From Sphingomonas sp. URHD0057 (GTDB lineage: Bacteria; Pseudomonadota; Alphaproteobacteria; Sphingomonadales; Sphingomonadaceae): 64,000 nt of DNA. Below are positions 25,151-34,368 of the stretch, piece by piece. Where the stretch lies: NCBI RefSeq assembly GCF_000620665.1, contig NZ_JIAU01000005.1:301501-365500 (forward strand), given 5' to 3'. The notes beneath the pieces are model-generated. The model did no database searches and had not been told where the DNA came from. It saw nothing but the letters and a program-made list of their open reading frames with translations. Position numbers and translations under genes: made by a program. How positions within the stretch are numbered: the stretch's first letter is position 1; each line of letters opens with the position of its first letter.

Positions 25151-26322
25151 GAGTGCTCGCTCTGCTTCTTGCGCTGGCAGCGAGTCAGGCTGGTGCACGC
25201 GCCCGCGATCTTGGCGTTCCGTTCGAGGGGAAGCCGGGGCCGCTGAATGCGATCTCCGATGTGCCGGGCGTCGAGGTCGGCCAAAAGACGCTGATCGAGG
25301 GATCGAACGTTCGGACGGGCGTCACCGTGATCTTTCCGCGTGGCCATGCGAATCCCAAGCCCGTGTACGGCGGCTTTTTCGACCTCAATGGCAACGGCGA
25401 GATGACCGGGCGGGCATATCTGGAGGATTTCGGGATCGTCCAGGGCCCGATCGGCATCAGCGACACCAATGCGATCGGCCAGGTTTATGCGGGTACCCAG
25501 ATATGGTCGTCAAAGACGTTTGGCGTGGCGACCTGGCCGGTCGTGGCCGAGACCTGGAGCGGCTACCTGAGCGACATCGAAGGCTTTCATGTCACCCCTG
25601 ACACGGCGACGTCCGCGCTCGACGCCGCCAAACCGGGTGCCGTCGAGGAGGGCAATGTCGGCGGCGGCACGGGCATGGTCTGCTTCGGCTTCAAGGGCGG
25701 GATCGGCACCGCTTCGCGCGTCGTCTCGGCCGGCGGGGCCAGCTATACGGTCGGCGTGCTCGTCCAATGCAATAGCGGGGATCGCAAAACCTTGCGCATC
25801 GCCGGCGTCCCCGTCGGGCAGGAGTCGGCCGAGCGCTGGCTGCCGTGCTTCGATCCGCAGCTCGGAAAGGGCGATGGCGACCTGAAACCATGCCAGGCCG
25901 ATCCGTCGCAGCAGCATGCGCCACCCGATCAAGGCTCGATCATCATCGTCGTCGGCACCGACGCGCCGTTGATCCCGCTTCAGCTGAACCGCGTCGCCAA
26001 GCGCGCCGCAATGGGCCTTGCTCGTCTCGGCTCCTACGCGGGCAATTCCTCGGGCGACCTGATCGTCACCTTCTCGACGGTGCCGGCCGAAGTGAATGGC
26101 GAAGACCAGAAGCGACCGAGCGCAATCACTCCGGTTGCCAATGCGGCGATCAACCCGATCTTCGAAGCGACCGTGCAGGCGACGGAGGAAGCGGTGGTCA
26201 ACGCCCTCGTCGCCGCCCGGACCATGACGGGCTTCAGGGGCACACGAATCTTCGGCATCCCGCACGACGAATTGCGCGCGATCCTCAAGCGCTACAACCG
26301 GCTGGACGGGGCGGCACGATGA
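25147..26322 (+). CDS. P1 (S58) family aminopeptidase, DmpA-like
   Basis: Protein of 391 residues with a probable signal peptide (1-17). DmpA-family enzymes are self-cleaving N-terminal nucleophile hydrolases. The expected cleavage site, Gly-Ser before a beta strand, is at G263-S264 in QGSIIIVVGTDAPL, matching the position of G249-S250 in DmpA. Other landmarks are NAISDVPGVEVGQ and the GNSSGDLIVTFS segment. Members remove D-amino acids, L-amino acids or beta-amino acids from peptide N-termini. It is thus a second D-peptide-competent enzyme in the locus. Overlaps both neighbours by ATGA. Confidence 0.88.
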   Translation: MRVLALLLALAASQAGARARDLGVPFEGKPGPLNAISDVPGVEVGQKTLIEGSNVRTGVTVIFPRGHANPKPVYGGFFDLNGNGEMTGRAYLEDFGIVQGPIGISDTNAIGQVYAGTQIWSSKTFGVATWPVVAETWSGYLSDIEGFHVTPDTATSALDAAKPGAVEEGNVGGGTGMVCFGFKGGIGTASRVVSAGGASYTVGVLVQCNSGDRKTLRIAGVPVGQESAERWLPCFDPQLGKGDGDLKPCQADPSQQHAPPDQGSIIIVVGTDAPLIPLQLNRVAKRAAMGLARLGSYAGNSSGDLIVTFSTVPAEVNGEDQKRPSAITPVANAAINPIFEATVQATEEAVVNALVAARTMTGFRGTRIFGIPHDELRAILKRYNRLDGAAR

Positions 26323-27893
26323 CCGACCTTCCGCGGGTAACATACTCGAACACCCGCGAGGATTTTTCGGGCGTCCACGCGCATCTCGACGCCATCATTC
26401 CCGAGATCGAGGCAAGGTTGCTCGGCAAATCGCGTCCGGCATTCATCGGCGGCCGCGACCGGAACGAGGGGGTGGTCGTCGAGGCGTACAGCCCGATCGA
26501 CCGCGAAATCCTGCTCGGCGAATTTCCGCAGGCCGGTCCCGCGCTGGTCGACGAAGCGGTGGAGGCGGCGCGCGCGGCATATCCTGCCTGGCGCGAGCTC
26601 GGCTGGCCCCGGCGCACCGCCATCCTCCGCGCAGGCGCGGACGTGCTTGAACAGCGTAAGTGGGACGTGTCGGTCGCGTGTCTGATCGAGGTCGGCAAAT
26701 CGCGGATGGAAGCCGTCGGCGAAGTCGAGGAAGCGATCGACCTCATCCGCCACTATTGCGATGAAATGGAGCGCACCGGCGGCTTCCGCGAAGAACGCGC
26801 CGGCGCCTCGTCGGCCGAGCGTTGTTATGTCGAGCTCAAGCCGTTCGGCGTGTTCGGCGTGATTGCGCCGTTCAATTTCCCGGTTGCCCTGTCGGTCGGG
26901 ATGATCTCGGCGGCGCTGGTCGCGGGAAATAGTGTGGTGTTCAAGCCGAGCGATTCCGCCGGGCTGACCGGACGGCTGGTCGTCGAAGCGCTGGCGGTCG
27001 GCGGACTGCCGGACGGCGTGCTGAACCTGGTCCAGGGCGGGCGCGAGACGGGCGAGGCGATGGTCGGCCACTCACAAATCGACGGTTTCGCTTTCACCGG
27101 CTCCAATGCCGTCGGCATGACCATCATGCGCGCGGCGGCGTCCGCGCAGGCGATGCGGCCGGTGCTGTGCGAAATGGGCGGCAAGAATCCGGCGTTCGTG
27201 ACGGCCAGCGCGGACCTCGCCATTGCCGCAAGCGGAGTTGCGCGTTCGGCGTTCGGCCTTTCGGGGCAGAAGTGCAGCGCCTTGTCCAAAGCCTACGTTG
27301 CGCGAGGCACGACGGACGCTTTCCTCGAGGCGCTAATTGAGGCCACGAACAAGCTCGTCGTCGGCGATCCGCGCCGCGCCGATGTGTTCATGGGCCCGGT
27401 GATCAATGAGGAAGCACTCGACCGCTACACGGGGGCCTGTGCGAAGGCGGCTTCGGGCGGCGACGTCCTCGCCGGCGGCAAGCAGCTCGAAGGGGGGTTG
27501 TTCGACCGCGGCCCTTATGCCGCGCCGACCATCGTCACCGGATTGCCGCACGATCATCCGATCAACCGCGATGAATTGTTCGCGCCGTTCCTGAGCGTGC
27601 TCGAGTTCGACGATCTCGACGATGCGATCGCCGACGCCAACCGCAGCGCCTACGGCCTCACCGCCGGCATCTACACCCAGGACGAGGCCGAATTGGACCG
27701 TTTCCTCGGCACCATCGAAGCCGGCGTCCTCTATGCCAACCGCGCGAGCGGCGCGACGACCGGCGCTTGGCCGGGTTTCCAGACCTTCTGCGGCTGGAAG
27801 GGCTCGGGAACATCGGGCAAAGGCGGGCTCGGCAGCTGGTACGTGCCGCAATTCATGCGCGAACAGAGCCACACCCTGTTCGGGGCGCTGTGA
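26319..27893 (+). CDS. Aldehyde dehydrogenase, P5C-dehydrogenase-like
   Basis: NAD(P)-dependent aldehyde dehydrogenase of 524 residues. Catalytic C319 lies in SGQKCSALSK, a motif resembling that of 1-pyrroline-5-carboxylate dehydrogenases; the general base E285 is in CEMGGKN and the Rossmann asparagine N186 in PFNFP. It probably oxidizes a semialdehyde such as glutamate semialdehyde or a related aminoaldehyde. It fits downstream of the aminotransferase and the amine-oxidizing flavoprotein in the same operon. Starts inside the DmpA-like stop (ATGA) and its stop overlaps the GTG of the next gene. Confidence 0.87.
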   Translation: MTDLPRVTYSNTREDFSGVHAHLDAIIPEIEARLLGKSRPAFIGGRDRNEGVVVEAYSPIDREILLGEFPQAGPALVDEAVEAARAAYPAWRELGWPRRTAILRAGADVLEQRKWDVSVACLIEVGKSRMEAVGEVEEAIDLIRHYCDEMERTGGFREERAGASSAERCYVELKPFGVFGVIAPFNFPVALSVGMISAALVAGNSVVFKPSDSAGLTGRLVVEALAVGGLPDGVLNLVQGGRETGEAMVGHSQIDGFAFTGSNAVGMTIMRAAASAQAMRPVLCEMGGKNPAFVTASADLAIAASGVARSAFGLSGQKCSALSKAYVARGTTDAFLEALIEATNKLVVGDPRRADVFMGPVINEEALDRYTGACAKAASGGDVLAGGKQLEGGLFDRGPYAAPTIVTGLPHDHPINRDELFAPFLSVLEFDDLDDAIADANRSAYGLTAGIYTQDEAELDRFLGTIEAGVLYANRASGATTGAWPGFQTFCGWKGSGTSGKGGLGSWYVPQFMREQSHTLFGAL

Positions 27894-28600
27894 ACAAGCT
27901 CTACGATTCGCCGAAGGCCGCGCTCGACGGCCTGCTGCGCGATGGAATGACCATCATGTCGGGCGGGTTCGGCCTGTCCGGCAATCCGGAAAGCCTGATC
28001 CCGGAGATCCAGGCCTCGGGCGTCAAGCACCTGACCGTCATTTCCAACAATGCCGGCGCCGACGGCTTCGGCCTCTGGCACCTCCTCGAAAGCCGCCAGA
28101 TCCGCAAGATGGTCGCGTCCTACATCGGCGAGAACAAGCTGTTCGAGCAGCAATATCTGTCGGGCGAGCTGGAGCTTGAGCTCAATCCGCAAGGCTCGCT
28201 GGCCGAGCGCATCCGTGCCGGCGGCGCAGGCATTCCGGCCTTCTTCACGCCGACCGGGGCGGGGACAATGGTCGCCGACGGCAAGCCGCAGGAGGAATTC
28301 GAGGGACGGATGTATGTCCGCGAGACGTGGCTCCGCGCCGATCTCGCCATCATCAAGGCGTGGCGCGCGGATGCGACGGGCAACCTCCAGTTCCGCAAGA
28401 CCGCGCGCAACTTCAACCCGATCATGGCAACCGCGAGCGAGGTCACGGTGGTCGAGGCCGAGGAGATCGTCGACGCCGGCGAGATCGACCCCGACTGCGT
28501 CCACACGCCGGGCATCTTCGTGCACCGGATCGTCCGCAGCACGATCAACGAAAAGCGCATCGAATTCCGCACGGTGCGGGCGCGAGACCCGGTCGCATGA
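27890..28600 (+). CDS. CoA-transferase subunit A (AtoD/ScoA type), no partner subunit nearby
   Basis: Alpha subunit of a class I CoA-transferase, 236 residues. Landmarks: MSGGFGLSGNPESLI near the N-terminus, the SNNAG turn, GAGIPAFFTPTGAGT and an acidic C-terminal segment. These enzymes move CoA between succinyl-CoA or acetyl-CoA and a 2- or 3-oxo acid. The catalytic glutamate lies in the beta subunit, which normally follows directly. Here the next gene is a metallohydrolase and no beta subunit occurs anywhere in the window, so activity depends on a partner elsewhere. GTG start within the preceding stop (GTGA). Confidence 0.87.
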   Translation: MNKLYDSPKAALDGLLRDGMTIMSGGFGLSGNPESLIPEIQASGVKHLTVISNNAGADGFGLWHLLESRQIRKMVASYIGENKLFEQQYLSGELELELNPQGSLAERIRAGGAGIPAFFTPTGAGTMVADGKPQEEFEGRMYVRETWLRADLAIIKAWRADATGNLQFRKTARNFNPIMATASEVTVVEAEEIVDAGEIDPDCVHTPGIFVHRIVRSTINEKRIEFRTVRARDPVA

Positions 28601-31122
28601 AGAGGTTTGCGGCCTTTGCTGCGTTGCTGTTCGCGGCGAGCGCGGCGATTGCCGCGGGACGGGAGCCGGTGCTCAAGCAGGTCGACCTGCCGCACAATTA
28701 CTATTGGCGCGAGCTGTACATTCCGCAGCTGACGACCGGCCCGTCGAGCGTGAGCTTCACCCCCGACGGCACGGCGCTGATCTACAGCATGGCGGGGTCG
28801 CTGTGGCGGCAGGCGATCGGCTCTGACGAAGCGACGGAACTGACCCATCCGCGCGGCGCCTACGACTATCAGCCCGATGTTTCCGCCGACGGGAGAAGCG
28901 TCGTCTTCAGCAGCTACAACGGCGACGGGATCGAGCTCTGGCGCCTCGATCTCGGAACCGGCGCCGAGCGTCAGCTGACCTTAGGCAGCGACGTCAATGT
29001 CGAGCCGCGGCTGTCGCCCGATGGCAAACGGATTGCATGGGTTTCGACCCAGGGCACGGGTCACTTCAACCTGTGCATCGCCGACCTCGACGCTGGCGGC
29101 ATCCACAATGCACACGCGCTCCTCGGCGACCGGCAGAGCAAGATCTCGCGCTATTATTATTCGACGTGGGACCATGCGCTGAACCCGTCGTGGACGCCCG
29201 ACGGCAAGCGCATCCTCTACGTCTCCAACCCCGAAGTGGCGTGGGGCACGGGCGACATCTGGTCAGTCGCCGTCGACAATCCGACGGACCGCCGCAAAGT
29301 CTACGGAGAGGAGACCAGCTGGAACGCGCGTCCCGAGACATCGCCCGACGGCAAGCTGGTGCTGTTCGCCAGCTATCACGGGCGGCAGTGGAAGCAGCTG
29401 TGGGTGACGACCCCCGGTGGCGCCGCGCCCTTGCCGCTGAGCTTCGGCGAGTTCGACCGCTGGAACGCGCGCTGGTCCCCCGACGGCAAGCGCATCGCCT
29501 ACGTCGACAACGAGCACGGCAACACCAGACTGATTGTGCAGACTGTGGCGGGCGGGGCAACGATCCCGATCGTCGCCAAGACGCGCCGCTACAGCGTGCC
29601 ACGTGCCCGTTTCACGCTTGACATCCGCGACGAACAAGGCCGGGCGGTCTCGGCGCGGGTGGCGGTGCTTGGCAGCGATCTGCGCGCCGCAGCGCCGGCC
29701 GACGTCTGGATGCACGCCGACGACGGCTTCGACCGCGCGCTGCAGTCGGCCGAAACCCACTATTTCGATTGCGCTTCGACCTGCACCATCGAGGCTCTCG
29801 CGGGCGATACCAAGGTCTGGGTTCAGCGCGGCTTCCGCTATCTGCCGTGGCAGCAGACAGTGAAGCTCGCGGAAGGGGCTGTCACCCTTCCGGTGACGCT
29901 TCAGCTCAACGACCTTCCGCCGTCGTTCGGCAAGTTCACCAGCGCCGACCTTCACGTCCACATGAATTACGGCGGGCATTATCGCAACACGCCGGGGAAC
30001 CTCGCCCGCCAGGCGCGTGCCGAGGATCTCGGGGTGATCTACAACCTCCTCGTCAACAAGGAGGAGCGGGTTCCGGACATCGCTTACTTCCAACCCGATC
30101 CGGACCCCGCCAGCGGCGATGGGGTCACCATCCTGCACAGCCAGGAATACCACACCAGCTATTGGGGTCATCTCGGCTTGCTTGGGCTATCCGACCATTA
30201 TCTGACGCCCGGCTTCGTCGCTTACCAGAACAGCCCGCTCGCCAGCGCCTGGCCCGACAATGGCGCGATCGCTGACCTTGCGCATGCGCAGGGCGCGCTG
30301 GTCGGCTACGTCCACCCATTCGACACCGTTCCCGATCCCGTCAACGACAAGTCGCTCAGCAATGAGCTTCCGGCCGACGTCGCCAACGGCAAGGTCGATT
30401 ATATGGAGATCGTCGGCTTCTCCGATCACAAGTCGACCGCGCAAGTCTGGTACCGCCTGCTCAATCTTGGCTTCCGCATCCCGGCAGGCGCAGGCACCGA
30501 CGCCATGGCCAATTATGCCTCGCCGCGGGGCCCGGTCGGGATGAACCGGGTGTTCCTCGAGACCGGAGGTGATGCCAGCCCGGCGGCGCTCAAGGCAGCG
30601 CTCAAGGCCGGTCGCACCTTCGCCAGCAACGGGCCGCTGCTCGGGCTGGAGCTGGACGGCAAGCATCCCGGCGCCACCATCGCGCGCCCGGCGCCGGGCA
30701 AGATCGCCTACCGCATCGCGCTTCGCTCGCCGGTCGCGGTCGACCATCTCGAGCTGGTGCAGAACGGCAAGGTTGTGAAGGCGTTCGCGCTCGCCGGCGA
30801 CCGCCGCAATTTCGACGCCCGGGGCGAGCTTGACGCCGACACCTCCGGCTGGATCCTGCTGCGGGCATGGAACGACGGCGCCGACCCGCAGGTGCTCGAC
30901 ATCTATCTCTATGCGACGACCAGCCCGGTCTATGTCGAGCTTCCGGGCGGAATGCCGGCCGCTCCCGACGATGCGCACTATTTCATCGCCTGGCTCGACC
31001 GCGTCATTGCCGATGCCGGCGCTCGAAAGGACTTCCGCAGCGCCGGGGAGCGGGACATGGTGCTCGCTTATCTGCGCAAGGCGCGGAATCGCTATGCGAA
31101 CCTAATTGTCGTTCGACGGTAA
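28597..31122 (+). CDS. Exported PD40 beta-propeller fused to CehA/McbA-type PHP metallohydrolase
   Basis: Protein of 841 residues. A signal peptide (1-19, ...AASAAIAAG) leads into a TolB-like propeller with repeated SPDGKR/TPDGKR PD40 motifs (about 45-330), then a linker of beta structure, then a PHP-type hydrolase domain beginning at DLHVHMN (about 449). Metal-ligand-rich segments include HVHMN, HSQEYH, YVHPFD and the C-terminal GAGTDA. CehA and McbA hydrolyse aryl N-methylcarbamates, but most family members are uncharacterised. Last gene of the right operon (ATGA overlap). Its end overlaps the convergent KTSC gene by 21 bases. Confidence 0.8.
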   Translation: MKRFAAFAALLFAASAAIAAGREPVLKQVDLPHNYYWRELYIPQLTTGPSSVSFTPDGTALIYSMAGSLWRQAIGSDEATELTHPRGAYDYQPDVSADGRSVVFSSYNGDGIELWRLDLGTGAERQLTLGSDVNVEPRLSPDGKRIAWVSTQGTGHFNLCIADLDAGGIHNAHALLGDRQSKISRYYYSTWDHALNPSWTPDGKRILYVSNPEVAWGTGDIWSVAVDNPTDRRKVYGEETSWNARPETSPDGKLVLFASYHGRQWKQLWVTTPGGAAPLPLSFGEFDRWNARWSPDGKRIAYVDNEHGNTRLIVQTVAGGATIPIVAKTRRYSVPRARFTLDIRDEQGRAVSARVAVLGSDLRAAAPADVWMHADDGFDRALQSAETHYFDCASTCTIEALAGDTKVWVQRGFRYLPWQQTVKLAEGAVTLPVTLQLNDLPPSFGKFTSADLHVHMNYGGHYRNTPGNLARQARAEDLGVIYNLLVNKEERVPDIAYFQPDPDPASGDGVTILHSQEYHTSYWGHLGLLGLSDHYLTPGFVAYQNSPLASAWPDNGAIADLAHAQGALVGYVHPFDTVPDPVNDKSLSNELPADVANGKVDYMEIVGFSDHKSTAQVWYRLLNLGFRIPAGAGTDAMANYASPRGPVGMNRVFLETGGDASPAALKAALKAGRTFASNGPLLGLELDGKHPGATIARPAPGKIAYRIALRSPVAVDHLELVQNGKVVKAFALAGDRRNFDARGELDADTSGWILLRAWNDGADPQVLDIYLYATTSPVYVELPGGMPAAPDDAHYFIAWLDRVIADAGARKDFRSAGERDMVLAYLRKARNRYANLIVVRR

Positions 31123-31329
31123 GATCTTGCCGCGGCGATAATCGTAGTTGGGGCGAATCCTCTCCTGAAAGAAGCGGCCGTGAGACTCTGCGGCCACGAA
31201 AGCGGCGTGGACCAGCGGCGGGACGTCGAAGTAGCTGTACCAGTCGCCATCGACGAACCGCACCCACAGTGTGTCGCTCGGCGGATGGTAATCGATCTCC
31301 GCGATGGCTTCGGACTCGACCATGACCAT
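31102..31329 (-). CDS. KTSC domain protein
   Basis: Small protein of 75 residues made almost entirely of a KTSC domain (IDYHPPSDTLWVRFVDGDWYSYFDVPP, here split by hydrophobic strands; the usual KTSC tetrad is replaced by GRFFQ). Such domains occur alone or fused to nucleases and lysyl-tRNA synthetase-like proteins; their function is unclear, possibly nucleic-acid binding. Two in-frame ATGs at 31329 and 31323. Convergent with the metallohydrolase gene. Confidence 0.75.
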   Translation of the reverse strand: MVMVESEAIAEIDYHPPSDTLWVRFVDGDWYSYFDVPPLVHAAFVAAESHGRFFQERIRPNYDYRRGKILPSNDN

Positions 31330-31547
31330 GACCGCACAACGTTTAGGCGCTTAAGCCGCTCCGCCCAAGATCGAGGTAAACGCCGCGCAAACCTTGTCTG
31401 TTGAGCAGGCGGTTAAAGCCATTGCGTCATTGTCCCATTCGCGTGGAATCGATGCGAACGGAGTGGACGCCGTTCCCATCCATGAAAATCTGCTGGCGAC
31501 GCGCGGCGTCGCGGACGTGAGCATTTTGCGTGAAGGGCAAGGCCGAG

Positions 31548-31826
31548 ATGAAGTTCGAAGGAAAGATCGAAGGCCGGGAAATTGCACGCCGGCCGACGCG
31601 CATCGACGTCTATTATGATGCGCTCATCGAGCTCGGCGGCGCCGACATCGCCGCACAGATTCTGAACCTTTCGGCGCACGGTTTCCGCGTCCGCACGTAT
31701 GTGGCTTTGAAAGAGGGCGACGACATCTACCTGACCGTGCCGAAATATCCGCCTGTTCGCGCCGAGGTGCGCTGGACCGACGGCTTCGAAGCGGGCGGCG
31801 TGCTGCTCGACGCGGTGGCTCTCTAA
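31548..31826 (+). CDS. PilZ domain protein
   Basis: Protein of 92 residues consisting of a single PilZ-like beta barrel: [14 protein letters not shown] at the N-terminus resembles the RxxxR c-di-GMP loop, followed by [13 protein letters not shown] in the place of the (D/N)xSxxG motif (N-L-S-A-H-G). It may therefore bind c-di-GMP and act as a small adaptor. An in-frame GTG at 31530 would add six residues; the ATG has AAGG upstream at better spacing. It overlaps the convergent flavoprotein gene by four bases. Confidence 0.75.
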   Translation: MKFEGKIEGREIARRPTRIDVYYDALIELGGADIAAQILNLSAHGFRVRTYVALKEGDDIYLTVPKYPPVRAEVRWTDGFEAGGVLLDAVAL

Positions 31827-34120
31827 ACCCTCAGCGCCGCAGCCGCTTCGGCCTCGCGCTTCAGGTTGCGGGCGAGCTGGCTCATGCCATTGAGATACTG
31901 CGGCGGGATGTGGATGTCGCGATAGTCGAGCGCGGCGGCCGCGCGGAGAGTCCACATCGGGTCAAGGAGGTGCGGCCTCGCCAACGCGACTAAGTCGGCG
32001 CGGCCCGCGGCCAGGATCGAATTGGCATGGTCGGGCTCGTAGATATTGCCGACCGCCATCGTCGCGAGTTTGCCTTCGTTGCGGATCTTGTCGCTGAAGG
32101 GCGTTTGGAACATGCGGCCGTAGACCGGCTGCGCGTCGGCCCAGGTCTGCCCAGCCGAGACGTCGATCAAATCCGCGCCTTCGCGTGCGAAGGCTTCGCC
32201 GATCGCGACCGCGTCGTCGGGGGTGATGCCGTTGTCGCCGGCCCAGTCATTGGCGGAGATGCGGATCGACATCGGCTTGTCCGATGGCCAGGCGGTGCGC
32301 ATCGCGGCGAACACTTCGAGCGGGTAGCGCAGACGGTTCTCCAATGAGCCGCCATATTCGTCACTGCGACGGTTCTGCAGGGGCGTGATGAAGCTGGAGA
32401 GAAGATAGCCGTGGGCGGCGTGGAGCTCGACCATGTCGAAGCCGCATTCCAGCCCCATACGCACGGCCGCGACGAACTGGTCGCGGACCGCATCCATGTC
32501 GGCGCGGGTCATCGAGCGCGGCACCTGGTTGACCGGCGACCACGGCACGTCGCTCGCGCTCATCACGGGCCAATTGCCGTCATTGAGCGGGACGTCGTTC
32601 CCTTCCCAGCCCACGCGCGTCGAACCCTTGCCTCCCGAATGGCCAAGCTGGAGGCAGATCTTTGCTTTCGAATTTGCGTGGACGAAATCGACGATGTGCT
32701 TCCACGCCGCGACATGGTCGGCGTTCCACATGCCGGTGCAGCCCGGTGAAATGCGGCCCTCGGGCGAGACGCAGGTCATCTCGGTGAAGAGCAGCCCCGC
32801 ACCGCCGATCGCCCGCTCGCCGTAATGGACGAAGTGGAAGTCGTTGGGCACGCCGTCGACTGCCGAATACATCGCCATCGGGGAGACGGTGACACGGTTT
32901 TCGAGCGTCAATTCGCGCAGCTTGAACGGAGCGAATATCGGCGCGGCTGATTTGCCGGAAACGCCGGCCTTCTCCCAGAACCAGCGCTCGACGGTCTCGA
33001 GCCATTCGCGGTCGCGGAGGCGAAGGTTTTCGTGGCTGATGCGCTGGCTGCGAGTGAGCAGCGAGTAAGCGAATTGCAGCGGCTCGAAATGGAGATAGCG
33101 GTCAAGCGTCTCGAACCATTCGGTCGAGTTGCGCGCGCTGTTCTGGAGCTTGAGCACTTCGAGGTTCCGCTCGCCGACATATTCGTCGAGGGCTGCCTCG
33201 AGCGAGAGCCCCGAACGGTTCAAAACCTGCGCGAGCTTGATCGCGTCTTCGAGCGCGAGTTTGGTGCCCGAGCCGATCGAGAAATGCGCGGTGTGCGCGG
33301 CGTCGCCCAACAGGATGACGTTGCCGGCGTTCCATCGCTCGCACTTGATCCGCCGGAAGTTGAGCCAGGCGGCCGAGCCGACGAGGTGCGAGGCATTGGA
33401 CTGCAACCGGTGGCCGTCGAGATATTTGGCGAACAGAGTCTCGCAGGCGGCGATGCTTTCGTCTTGCGACATGCGGTCGAACCCGAAGGCCTGCCACGTC
33501 TCTTCGGAACATTCGACGATGAAGGTCGAGCAATCGGGCGCGAAGCGGTAGGCGTGGACCCAGATCCAGCCGTGCTCGGTCTCCTCGAACGCGAAGGTGA
33601 AGGCGTCGAACGCCTTGGACGTGCCGAGCCACACGAACTTGTTCTTGCGTACGTCGATGTCGACGCCGAACGCCTCTGCTTGCGCGTCGCGAAAGCGCGA
33701 GTTGCCGCCGTCCGATGCGATGACCAGGTCGTACACGCGCCATTTCACGTCGGCGGGATCGCATTCCTGGTTGAAATGCAATTCGACGCCGAGCTCACGG
33801 GCGCGGTCCTGCAGGATTTCGAGCAAGCGCTTGCGGCCGATGCCGATGAAGCCGTGGCCCGATGACGTGATGGTCTCGCCGTGAATGTGGACGTCGATGT
33901 CGTCCCAATGTGCGAACTCGTCGGCGATGATCTTCGCGGACGTGGGATCGTTGGCGGTGAGGTTCTCGACGGTCTGGTCGGAGAAGACGACGCCCCAGCC
34001 GAAGGTCACGCCCGGCGCGTTGCGCTCGAACACTTCGATCTCGTGCGAAGGATCGCGCAGTTTCATCGAGATCGCGAAATAAAGTCCCGCCGGCCCGGCG
34101 CCGATGCAGGCGATCTTCAC
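31823..34120 (-). CDS. Bifunctional salicylyl-CoA 5-hydroxylase / oxidoreductase-like flavoprotein
   Basis: Fusion of 765 residues. Residues 1-385 form a FAD aromatic monooxygenase (GAGPAG at 7-12, [14 protein letters not shown] near 273). Residues from about 395 form an Old-Yellow-Enzyme barrel ([35 protein letters not shown]). This arrangement is that of salicylyl-CoA 5-hydroxylase/oxidoreductase and 2-aminobenzoyl-CoA monooxygenase/reductase, which hydroxylate and then reduce the ring of CoA-activated aromatics. The aryl-CoA substrate cannot be told from sequence. Divergent from an enoyl-CoA hydratase relative, consistent with CoA-linked aromatic catabolism. Confidence 0.88.
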   Translation of the reverse strand: MKIACIGAGPAGLYFAISMKLRDPSHEIEVFERNAPGVTFGWGVVFSDQTVENLTANDPTSAKIIADEFAHWDDIDVHIHGETITSSGHGFIGIGRKRLLEILQDRARELGVELHFNQECDPADVKWRVYDLVIASDGGNSRFRDAQAEAFGVDIDVRKNKFVWLGTSKAFDAFTFAFEETEHGWIWVHAYRFAPDCSTFIVECSEETWQAFGFDRMSQDESIAACETLFAKYLDGHRLQSNASHLVGSAAWLNFRRIKCERWNAGNVILLGDAAHTAHFSIGSGTKLALEDAIKLAQVLNRSGLSLEAALDEYVGERNLEVLKLQNSARNSTEWFETLDRYLHFEPLQFAYSLLTRSQRISHENLRLRDREWLETVERWFWEKAGVSGKSAAPIFAPFKLRELTLENRVTVSPMAMYSAVDGVPNDFHFVHYGERAIGGAGLLFTEMTCVSPEGRISPGCTGMWNADHVAAWKHIVDFVHANSKAKICLQLGHSGGKGSTRVGWEGNDVPLNDGNWPVMSASDVPWSPVNQVPRSMTRADMDAVRDQFVAAVRMGLECGFDMVELHAAHGYLLSSFITPLQNRRSDEYGGSLENRLRYPLEVFAAMRTAWPSDKPMSIRISANDWAGDNGITPDDAVAIGEAFAREGADLIDVSAGQTWADAQPVYGRMFQTPFSDKIRNEGKLATMAVGNIYEPDHANSILAAGRADLVALARPHLLDPMWTLRAAAALDYRDIHIPPQYLNGMSQLARNLKREAEAAAALRV

Positions 34121-34368
34121 GCCGCAAATCCTACGAAGTTGACGAAGTTGACGCCATCATGCGCGCGGGACCGCCAGCGTCGAAACGCAGCGATTGCAGC
34201 GAACGTACGCGTGCGCGCGCCCGCGTGCGCGACCCGCGACGGCGGCACGATCTTCAATCGGTAAGCACGAAAGGACATTGCCCCTGCATGCCACAGCCGC
34301 GCGGCTGTAGGACAGTGGAATGTCTGCTGCGGGTGGCAAGCCGACGTCGCCGGAGGTAGCTGTCGGGA

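Noticed and set aside
8224-31122. Peptide natural-product biosynthesis cluster
   Set aside because: No NRPS, PKS, carrier protein or ribosomal precursor peptide was found; the enzymes are hydrolytic and oxidative and a TonB receptor points to uptake.
31394-31618. Small open frame (74 residues) overlapping the PilZ gene in another frame
   Set aside because: No ribosome site or known motif; the PilZ frame explains the region.
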